13,667 bases of DNA from Bordetella parapertussis (GTDB lineage Bacteria; Pseudomonadota; Gammaproteobacteria; Burkholderiales; SG8-41), in the NCBI GenBank assembly GCA_945863085.1, contig CAMBCD010000036.1, forward strand, positions 1 through 13,667, given 5' to 3'. Below, in pieces: positions 8,341 through 13,667 of the stretch. The translations under genes and the position numbers were made by a program. Under the pieces are notes generated by a model. It was not told where the DNA came from, searched no databases, and saw nothing but the letters and a program-made list of their open reading frames with translations. Position 1 is the stretch's first letter. Every line of letters begins with the position of its first letter.

Positions 8341-8967
8341 TCATTTGACAGACTGCTGCGCCATCAGCGTACGGTTTTTGTCGCGCAGGGTCTTGATCAG
8401 GCCATCCACACCGTTTTTCTGGATCTCGGTGTTGAAGGTGCTGCGGTAACTCTCGACCAGGCTGATGCCGCCGATCTTGACGTTATAGACCTTCCAGCCG
8501 GCATCGGTTTTTTCCATGCCGTAATCAACCTGCACCGGTTCACCGCCGCCCGACTGGCGCACCAGCGAACGCACCAGCACGTCATTGTCCTCGGCCGCGA
8601 GTTTCAGCGGGCGGTATTCGATTTTCTGGTCCTTGTAGAGCAGCAGCGATGCGGTATAGGTCTGCACCAGCAGCGCACGGAATTCCGCAACCAGCGCCTT
8701 GCGCTGCCCGGCATTCGCCGCGCTCCAGTTTTTGCCCACCGCCAGTTGCGCCATGCCGGCAAAATTGAAATGCGGCGCGATCTTGCCTTCGATCAGTTCG
8801 CGCGCTTTTTTCTGGTCACCGGCCTGGATCGCCTTGTCGGTGCGGATCGCCGCCAGCACCTCATCCGTCACACTGCGCGCCAGCACATCGGGCGCCACCA
8901 GCGCTTCGGCCGCGTTTGCAGTGCCAGTAAAAAACGAAAATATCAATAAAATCAAATACTTATGCAT
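8341..8967 (-). CDS. mlaC: Periplasmic phospholipid-binding protein MlaC
   Basis: MlaC ferries phospholipids between the outer-membrane MlaA complex and inner-membrane MlaFEDB. The 208-residue product starts with a clear signal peptide (MHKYLILLIFSFFTGTANA, cleavage after ANA-A). Family features follow: IAPHFNFAGMAQLAVGKNW near residues 65-85, LVQTYTASLLLY, VDYGMEKTDAGWKVYNVKIGGISLVESYRSTF, and a final FNTEIQKNGVDGLIKTLRDKN. I chose the ATG at 8967 because GGAG lies 6 bp upstream and it gives the standard signal peptide; the frame is open to 8988. The mlaD-mlaC spacer is filled by repeats, and no mlaA gene lies between them. Confidence 0.95.
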   Translation of the reverse strand: MHKYLILLIFSFFTGTANAAEALVAPDVLARSVTDEVLAAIRTDKAIQAGDQKKARELIEGKIAPHFNFAGMAQLAVGKNWSAANAGQRKALVAEFRALLVQTYTASLLLYKDQKIEYRPLKLAAEDNDVLVRSLVRQSGGGEPVQVDYGMEKTDAGWKVYNVKIGGISLVESYRSTFNTEIQKNGVDGLIKTLRDKNRTLMAQQSVK

Positions 8968-8980
8968 ATATCGCTCCGCG

Positions 8981-9003
8981 CTCATCATTCATCACTCATC
9001 ATT
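8981..9003. repeat. 14-bp-spaced direct repeat upstream of mlaC
   Basis: CTCATCATT occurs at 8981-8989 and 8995-9003, 14 bp apart, in the mlaD-mlaC spacer next to the 31-bp duplication. On the minus strand this gives several ATG and TGA triplets just upstream of the mlaC start. It is short and simple in sequence, so it could be chance or slippage. Confidence 0.4.
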
Positions 9004-9004
9004 A

Positions 9005-9066
9005 TTTTTTAGCCGGCGCCCCTTCGGCCGCCTTATTTTTTAGCCGGAGAACCTTCGGCCGCCTTA
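9005..9066 (-). repeat. 31-bp tandem duplication of the mlaD 3' end
   Basis: Two adjacent 31-bp units (9066-9036 and 9035-9005 on the minus strand) each begin with TAAGGCGGCCGAAGG and end with CCGGCTAAAAAA, with three mismatches in between. The first unit encodes the last codons of MlaD. The TAA opening the second unit is the mlaD stop, and a further TAA follows the second unit. The second unit is therefore an untranslated copy of the gene end. Confidence 0.92.
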
Positions 9067-9506
9067 TCAAACAGGAACTGACTGATCAGTTTTTCCAGCA
9101 CCACCGCCGACTGTGTCAGCCGGATATTATCGCCGGCCTTCAGCATCTGGTCGTCACCGCCGCCCTCGAGCCCGACGTACTGCTCACCCAGCAAGCCGGA
9201 GGTCAGGATCGATGCCGTGGTGTCCTTGGGAAACTTGTAGGTCTGCTCAACAGCCAGCGTCACCTTGGCGGTGAAACGTTCGTTGTTGAACGTAATCGCA
9301 GTCACGCGGCCGACGACCACGCCGGCGCTTTTGATCGGCGCGCGCGGCTTCAGGCCCCCGATGTTGTCGAAGTTGGCAGTGATCGTGTAGGTCGCGCCGC
9401 CACCCAGGCTCGACATGTTGCCGACCTTGAAGGCGAGGATCACCAGCGCGGCTATACCCGCGACCACAAACAGACCCACCCATAAATCCAGCATTGAACG
9501 TTCCAT
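9033..9506 (-). CDS. mlaD: MCE-domain lipid transport protein MlaD
   Basis: MlaD is the membrane-anchored MCE protein that forms a hexameric ring on MlaE and passes phospholipid to or from MlaC. The 157-residue product has one N-terminal transmembrane helix (LWVGLFVVAGIAALVILAF, about residues 8-26). The MCE domain spans about residues 36-115 (ATYTITANFDNIGGLKPRAPIKSAGVVVGRV, SGLLGEQYVGLEGG), followed by a helical tail (VVLEKLISQFLFDKAAEGSPAKK). E. coli MlaD is somewhat longer. The ATG at 9506 overlaps the mlaE stop by one base (TAATG), indicating coupled translation. Its last codons are part of a 31-bp tandem duplication. Confidence 0.96.
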   Translation of the reverse strand: MERSMLDLWVGLFVVAGIAALVILAFKVGNMSSLGGGATYTITANFDNIGGLKPRAPIKSAGVVVGRVTAITFNNERFTAKVTLAVEQTYKFPKDTTASILTSGLLGEQYVGLEGGGDDQMLKAGDNIRLTQSAVVLEKLISQFLFDKAAEGSPAKK

Positions 9507-10300
9507 TACATACCCCTGAACATGAAGGAGGTCAGGATAAAATCCAGACCCAGTACCGCCAGCGACGAAGTTACCACGGTGCGCGTCGTGGCGCCCGAAA
9601 CGCCCTCTGCGGTCGGCGGCGCGTCATAACCCTCGAACAGCGCAATCCAGGTAATGGCGACGCCGAACACAAAACTCTTGATCACGCCGTTGACGATGTC
9701 CTCGCGCACATCGACCGCGCTCTGCATCTGCGACCAGAACGAACCTTCGTCGACGCCGATCAGCACCACGCCGACGACATAACCGCCAAACACACCCATC
9801 GCACTGAACATCGCCGCCAGCAGCGGCATCGACAACACGCCGGCCCAGAACCGCGGCGCCACCACGCGCGCAATCGGATCCACCGCCATCATTTCCATCG
9901 CCGACAGCTGTTCTGTCGCCTTCATCAGGCCGATCTCGGCGGTCATCGCCGAACCGGCGCGGCTGGCAAACAGCAGCGCCGACACCACCGGCCCCAGTTC
10001 GCGCACCAGAGACAGTGCGACCAGCACACCCAGCGCGGATTCGGAACCGTAGGTGGTCAGGGTCTGGTAACCCTGCAGGCCCAGCACCATGCCGACAAAC
10101 ATGCCCGACACCAGGATGATGACCATCGACAACACGCCGGTGTAATAGAGCTCGCGGATGATCAGCCGCGGCCGCACAAAGGCCGTGCCGGAATGCGCCA
10201 GCGTCAGGCCGATGAACCGCGCGGCGTAACCGAGGCGCAACACATTGTCGATGGCGTTGGCGCCGATGCTGCGGATCGTGGGCAGGCTTCTATGCGGCAC
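9506..10300 (-). CDS. mlaE: Phospholipid ABC transporter permease MlaE
   Basis: MlaE is the inner-membrane permease of the MlaFEDB complex. The product of about 264 residues has the MlaE-family pattern: an amphipathic N-terminal helix ([15 protein letters not shown]), then hydrophobic segments including [23 protein letters not shown], the conserved [42 protein letters not shown] stretch, and a C-terminal membrane helix ending [11 protein letters not shown]. The start is uncertain because there is no ATG. GTG at 10300 ([13 protein letters not shown]) has GGGGGA just upstream and overlaps mlaF by 11 bp. The TTG at 10312 would add four residues and overlap by 23 bp. The stop shares a base with the mlaD start. 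Confidence 0.94.
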   Translation of the reverse strand: MPHRSLPTIRSIGANAIDNVLRLGYAARFIGLTLAHSGTAFVRPRLIIRELYYTGVLSMVIILVSGMFVGMVLGLQGYQTLTTYGSESALGVLVALSLVRELGPVVSALLFASRAGSAMTAEIGLMKATEQLSAMEMMAVDPIARVVAPRFWAGVLSMPLLAAMFSAMGVFGGYVVGVVLIGVDEGSFWSQMQSAVDVREDIVNGVIKSFVFGVAITWIALFEGYDAPPTAEGVSGATTRTVVTSSLAVLGLDFILTSFMFRGM

Positions 10301-11132
10301 GGCGTCCCCCAAGAGGACTTGCTTCGCGGCGCCCGCCCAGTTTCAGTTCGGCGGCGTAGTCGCCGCTCGGGTACTGATAAGCCACGGGGCCTTCCGCCTC
10401 ACCCTGCACGAACTGGTGCACCAGCGGATCGACGTTGGCACGCAATTCCTCCGGCGTGCCGTGCGCCTTCATCTTGCCGTCGGACAGGTAATACACATAA
10501 TCCACCACGTCGAGCGCCTCCTGCACGTCATGCGTCACCACCAGCGAAGTCGTGCCCAGCGTGTCATTCAGTTCGCGCACCAGGTTGGCAATCACGCCCA
10601 GCGAAATCGGATCCAGCCCGGTAAACGGCTCGTCATACATCATGATCATCGGATCGAGCGCAATCGCCCGCGCCAGCGCCACCCGCCGCGCCATGCCGCC
10701 CGACAGTTCCGCCGGCATCAGCCTGTGCGCGCCGCGCAGACCCACCGCATGCAGCTTCATCATCACCAGGTCGCGGATCATGCTTTCCGGAAGATTGGCA
10801 TGTTCACGCATCTGGAAGGCCACGTTGTCGTACACCGACAGGTCCGTGAACAGCGCGCCGAACTGGAACAGCATGCCCATGCGCCGGCGCATTTTGTAGA
10901 TACCTTCATGGTCCAGCGCGCTGGTGCAGACACCATCCACCCAGACCTCGCCGGAAGTCGGTTTCATCACGCCACCGATCAGGCGCAGCAGTGTGGTTTT
11001 GCCCGAACCGCTGATGCCCATCAGCGCCACGACCTTGCCGCGGGGGATGGTCATGTTGATGCCGGTGAGTATCGGACGCCGCCCGTAGGCGAAATTGACG
11101 TCCTTGATTTCAATCAGGTTTGCGGAGGGCAC
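10290..11132 (-). CDS. mlaF: Phospholipid ABC transporter ATPase MlaF
   Basis: MlaF is the cytosolic ATPase driving MlaFEDB phospholipid transport. The 280-residue product has intact motifs: Walker A GISGSGKT (39-46), Q90, signature LSGGM (143-147), Walker B MMYDEPF with E168, TGLDPIS, and the switch histidine H201 ([10 protein letters not shown]). It is the first gene of the operon. The only plausible start is GTG at 11132 ([12 protein letters not shown]), without a clear Shine-Dalgarno sequence. The C-terminal tail after DYAAELK carries a repeated [15 protein letters not shown] segment beyond the usual MlaF end, and the mlaE start lies inside it. The product is closely similar to the orphan ATPase encoded at 2761-3564. 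Confidence 0.96.
   Translation of the reverse strand: MPSANLIEIKDVNFAYGRRPILTGINMTIPRGKVVALMGISGSGKTTLLRLIGGVMKPTSGEVWVDGVCTSALDHEGIYKMRRRMGMLFQFGALFTDLSVYDNVAFQMREHANLPESMIRDLVMMKLHAVGLRGAHRLMPAELSGGMARRVALARAIALDPMIMMYDEPFTGLDPISLGVIANLVRELNDTLGTTSLVVTHDVQEALDVVDYVYYLSDGKMKAHGTPEELRANVDPLVHQFVQGEAEGPVAYQYPSGDYAAELKLGGRREASPLGGRRAA
10293..10340 (-). repeat. Repeated LGGRR segment at the 3' end of mlaF
   Basis: Codons for LGGRREA (10340-10320) recur as LGGRRAA (10313-10293), 27 bp apart. The copies differ at several third positions, so the duplication is old or has been kept at the protein level. The second copy contains both candidate mlaE starts (TTG 10312, GTG 10300). Confidence 0.55.
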
Positions 11133-11165
11133 GGAGGGCCGGTTGAAGCCGGAAATAAAGCGTGG

Positions 11166-11194
11166 ATTCTAAACGAGAACGCCATCCCGACCAA
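11166..11194 (-). promoter_or_regulatory. Candidate sigma-70 promoter of the mla operon
   Basis: On the minus strand TTGGTC (11194-11189) and TAGAAT (11171-11166) are separated by exactly 17 bp. The -10 matches the consensus at 5 of 6 positions, the -35 mainly at its TTG. Transcription would begin near 11159, leaving a leader of about 27 nt before the mlaF GTG. That leader contains a small inverted repeat, CCGGTTGAAGCCGG (11139-11152). The position fits the head of the operon in the 133-bp divergent spacer. Confidence 0.45.
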
Positions 11195-11265
11195 ACGACG
11201 TATTCCCGATTCCCCCATGCAGGCCGCTGTTTACCCCTGCCGGCGTTTGGGCTAAGTTACGCCGC

Positions 11266-11994
11266 ATGTCAGCACCCGCACTGCGTATCAGCCATCTGCA
11301 CAAATCCTACGGCAAGGCCGTCGCGCTGGCGGATTTATCCCTGGAGATTGCCGCCGGCGAATTTTTCGGCCTGGTCGGCGCCAACGGCGCGGGCAAAACC
11401 ACGCTGATCAAATGCGCGCTGGATTTCTGCGATGTCCAGTCCGGCGCGATTGAAATTTTCGGCACGCCGCACCGCCAGACCGCCGCGCGCAGCCGGCTGG
11501 GCTTCCTGCCGGAGCGGTTTGTGCCGCCGCACTACCTGAATGGCCGCGACTTCCTGCGTTACCTGGCCGAACTGCATCGCCGGCCCTATGACGAAACCCG
11601 CGCCCGCAGCATGCTCGCGGCACTGGAACTGGACGACAACGCCCTCGACAAACCGGTGCGCGCTTACTCCAAGGGCATGACCCAGAAACTGGGCCTCGCC
11701 GCCTGCCTGCTGTCCGGCAAGGACATGCTGATCCTTGATGAGCCGACCAGCGGCCTCGACCCCAAGGCGCGCGCGCTGCTGAAGCGCGAATTGAAGGCCC
11801 AGCATGACGCCGGACGCACCGTGCTGATGACCACGCATGCGCTGCACGACGTCGGCGAAATGTGCAGCCGCATGGCGGTGGTGCATCGCGGGCAACTGCG
11901 TTTTGCCGGTACCCCCGCGGAATTCACCGCACGCCACCGCAGCACCGATCTGGAACAGGCTTATCTCGCCTGCATTGCTGACGACGGGGCCTGA
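11266..11994 (+). CDS. ABC-2 type transporter ATP-binding protein
   Basis: This 242-residue ABC ATPase has Walker A GANGAGKT (38-45), a Q-loop position written FLPE as in many ABC-2 ATPases, signature YSKGM (134-138), Walker B MLILDEP, SGLD, and switch H191 (MTTHALHDVGEMC). The SKGM signature and short C-terminus (about 40 residues after the switch) suggest a membrane-remodelling or export ABC-2 system rather than an importer. No permease lies beside it in this window, so its partner must be elsewhere. It is divergent from mlaF and precedes the response regulator by 88 bp. A weak TTTACC-N17-TAAGTT sequence lies just upstream. The substrate cannot be told. Confidence 0.88.
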   Translation: MSAPALRISHLHKSYGKAVALADLSLEIAAGEFFGLVGANGAGKTTLIKCALDFCDVQSGAIEIFGTPHRQTAARSRLGFLPERFVPPHYLNGRDFLRYLAELHRRPYDETRARSMLAALELDDNALDKPVRAYSKGMTQKLGLAACLLSGKDMLILDEPTSGLDPKARALLKRELKAQHDAGRTVLMTTHALHDVGEMCSRMAVVHRGQLRFAGTPAEFTARHRSTDLEQAYLACIADDGA

Positions 11995-12082
11995 AGGACC
12001 GCACTCACCGGGTATCAAGCGCATCGGCAATCTGGCACAATGCCCAATAATTTCAGCAAGTTAGAATAATTCTGCAAAACGC

Positions 12083-13510
12083 ATGACGGATCCGGCAAAA
12101 CCCGAACTGCTAATCGTCGATGATGACGCTGCGATCATCGACACGCTGAGTTACGTCCTCGGCGGCGATTTCACCGTGATCACCGCGGAATCGCGGCCAC
12201 ATGCGAAGGCGCTGCTGCGCCAGCGGGACACGCCACCGCAACTGGCACTGATCGACCTCGGCCTGCCGCCGCGGCCACACCGCCCCGATGAAGGGTTTCA
12301 ACTCATCGCCGAACTGATCGCCGCAGCGCCGATGATGAAAATCATCGTGCTCTCCGGCCAGAACGATGAAGCCAACGCCCGCCACGCACGTACGCTGGGC
12401 GCCATCGATTTTGTCGCCAAGCCGGCTGAACCCGCGCAACTCAAGTCGCTGCTCAAGCAGGCCCTCAGCGTCACCTCCGCCGAATCCGCCAGCACCGCAT
12501 CCGGCCTGCTCGGCAACAGCTCACCAATGCAGAAACTGCGCCAGCAGATCACGCAGTTCGCCGATGCCCCGTTCCCTGTACTGATCGAGGGCGAATCCGG
12601 CAGCGGCAAGGAGCTGGTCGCACAGGCGCTGCACAAACAAAGCCGCCGCGCCGCAAAACCCTTTCTCGCGCTGAACTGTGCGGCGATTTCGCCGACGCTG
12701 GTGGAACCCACGCTGTTCGGATACGCCAAGGGCGCATTCACCGGCGCCGTCACCGCGCGCGCCGGTTATTTCGAAGACGCGGTCGATTCGACGCTGTTCC
12801 TCGACGAAATCGGCGAATTACCGATGGAACTGCAGGCCAAGCTGCTGCGTGTGCTCGAAAACGGCGAATTCCAGCGCGTCGGCGAAACCCAGAGCCGGGT
12901 ATCCAACGCGCGCGTGGTCACCGCGACCAACCGCGACATGCGCAACGAAATCCGCCACAACCATTTCCGCGCCGATCTCTACCACCGGCTGTCGGTGTTC
13001 ACCATCAGCGTGCCCTCGCTGCGCGACCTCGGCGATGACAAACAACTGTTGCTCGATCATTACCGGCAGTTTTATGCCGCTCAGATCGGCGCACAACCGG
13101 TCGAACTCGACGCTGATGCGCTGCGTCTGTGGCGCGAATACCCGTTCCCGGGCAACGTCCGCGAACTGCGCAACATCGTGATCCGGCTTTGCACCAAATA
13201 TGCCGGCACCCGGATCACCCCGGACCTGCTGCAGGGCGAACTTGACCGAGAAAGCCTGGCACCGGGCGGCGCCGGCATGCCCTCGCTGTCCGACGAAAGC
13301 GTGCTGCTCGACGCCGCGCGCCGGCAACTCGAAGCCGATCCCGACTTCAACCTGGACGAAGTACTGAAACGCTGGGAACGCGGCTTTGTCGAAGCGGCAC
13401 TGGCGCTGACCAACGGCAACCTGTCACAGGCCGCCAAACGCCTCGGCGTACACCGCACCACCCTTTACAGCCGCATGCAATCCCACGGCGAAGCCGGCGA
13501 GAACAAATAA
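12083..13510 (+). CDS. Sigma-54-dependent response regulator (receiver - AAA+ - Fis HTH)
   Basis: This 475-residue NtrC-family activator has three domains. The receiver (about residues 7-130) carries acidic residues D13-D15, phospho-acceptor D58 (ALIDLGLPP), a Ser at position 91 and a Lys near 113. The AAA+ sigma-54 interaction domain (about 142-375) has Walker A GESGSGKE, the sigma-54 loop GAFTGA, Walker B STLFLDEIGE, and the YPFPGNVRELRN sensor segment. The Fis-type helix-turn-helix ends the protein (NLSQAAKRLGVHRTTLYSRM). The DLGLPP loop with a short insertion resembles PrsR-like regulators of exopolysaccharide/PEP-CTERM systems, a tentative link. No histidine kinase is in the window. The next gene starts one base after the stop, so it is probably co-transcribed. 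Confidence 0.93.
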   Translation: MTDPAKPELLIVDDDAAIIDTLSYVLGGDFTVITAESRPHAKALLRQRDTPPQLALIDLGLPPRPHRPDEGFQLIAELIAAAPMMKIIVLSGQNDEANARHARTLGAIDFVAKPAEPAQLKSLLKQALSVTSAESASTASGLLGNSSPMQKLRQQITQFADAPFPVLIEGESGSGKELVAQALHKQSRRAAKPFLALNCAAISPTLVEPTLFGYAKGAFTGAVTARAGYFEDAVDSTLFLDEIGELPMELQAKLLRVLENGEFQRVGETQSRVSNARVVTATNRDMRNEIRHNHFRADLYHRLSVFTISVPSLRDLGDDKQLLLDHYRQFYAAQIGAQPVELDADALRLWREYPFPGNVRELRNIVIRLCTKYAGTRITPDLLQGELDRESLAPGGAGMPSLSDESVLLDAARRQLEADPDFNLDEVLKRWERGFVEAALALTNGNLSQAAKRLGVHRTTLYSRMQSHGEAGENK

Positions 13511-13511
13511 G

Positions 13512-13667
13512 ATGTATTACGAACATTTCGGACTGACTGAGGCACCGTTCAAGATCACGCCCAACACCGATTTCTTTTTCGGCGGCGGCAACCGTGGTCC
13601 CATCCTCGAGGCGCTGATTTACGCGATCACCCAGGGTGAAGGCATCGTCAAGGTCACCGGCGAAGTC
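13512..13667 (+). CDS. ExeA/MshM-type AAA ATPase, N-terminal fragment
   Basis: The ATG one base after the regulator stop opens a frame that runs to the window end (52 codons). The start MYYEHFGLTEAPFKITPNTD, followed by FFFGGGNRG and ALIYAITQGEGIVKVTGEV, is the hallmark N-terminus of the ExeA/GspA/MshM AAA ATPase family, leading into the Walker A just beyond the edge. Family members help assemble secretion systems or type IV pilus-like structures, and related ATPases occur in XrtA/exopolysaccharide loci. The tight spacing points to an operon with the sigma-54 regulator. Which subfamily it is cannot be decided from this fragment. Confidence 0.82.
   Translation, partial: MYYEHFGLTEAPFKITPNTDFFFGGGNRGPILEALIYAITQGEGIVKVTGEV

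Noticed and set aside
8968..8988. Upstream mlaC start at 8988
   Set aside because: It places charged residues before the signal peptide, and the GGAG ribosome-binding site falls inside it, favouring 8967.
9494..11255. Plus-strand open frames antisense to mlaE and mlaF (9494-10624 and 10245-11255)
   Set aside because: Both are shadows of well-identified genes, with basic, repetitive translations and no domain.
12033..12047. TGGCAC resembling a sigma-54 -24 element before the response regulator
   Set aside because: The required GC of the -12 element is absent at the correct spacing (the bases there are AA).
12063..12073. Palindrome AGAATAATTCT upstream of the response regulator, overlapping a TAGAAT -10-like hexamer
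   Set aside because: It is a single short palindrome with no matching -35 at 16-18 bp; too little to call an operator or promoter.

Overview
This is a GC-rich bacterial chromosome segment, most likely from a betaproteobacterium of the Nitrosomonadales/Rhodocyclales type. The inference rests on gene order: mlaF-E-D-C-B, a YadG/YadH-type ABC exporter, a BolA-family gene, murA and hisG-hisD-hisC form a recognised betaproteobacterial run. The HisG is the short form and the HisC is the betaproteobacterial type. No mobile element, rRNA, tRNA or CRISPR array is visible.

Layout. (1) 1-2600, minus strand: the histidine operon hisG-hisD-hisC, with hisC cut by the left edge. Its leader carries a GC hairpin followed by seven U. 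(2) 2761-4672: a three-gene block lying where murA and hisG are usually adjacent. It holds a plus-strand MlaF-like ATPase with no partner permease and with its H-loop His replaced by Tyr. Convergent to it is a LigA-like/LigB-like extradiol dioxygenase pair on the minus strand. (3) 4685-11132, minus strand: a long operon transcribed mlaF-mlaE-mlaD-mlaC-mlaB-yadG-like-yadH-like-ibaG-murA and on into ligA-like-ligB-like. A promoter-like sequence lies just upstream of mlaF. (4) 11266-13667, plus strand: an ABC-2 type ATPase, a sigma-54-dependent response regulator, and the first 52 codons of an ExeA/MshM-type AAA ATPase that runs off the right edge.

How the genes work together. The mla genes encode an inner-membrane phospholipid transporter (MlaF ATPase, MlaE permease, MlaD MCE protein, MlaB STAS protein) and its periplasmic carrier MlaC. 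MurA makes the first committed peptidoglycan precursor, so the operon is an envelope-maintenance unit. The LigAB-like pair and the orphan ATPase look like later additions between murA and hisG. The right-hand genes look like a separate regulatory and surface-assembly unit.

The most unusual signal is not a gene. Nearly every gene junction in the mla-to-ibaG operon carries a short tandem duplication: 13 bp x3 at the mlaB start, 13 bp x3.4 before ibaG, 13 bp x2 after mlaB, 31 bp x2 at the end of mlaD, a 27-bp-spaced repeat at the end of mlaF, and a weak 15 bp x2 between the exporter genes. At mlaB the duplication copies the start codon itself, making frame-shifted decoy starts. The same kind of start-codon copy occurs at the orphan ATPase.
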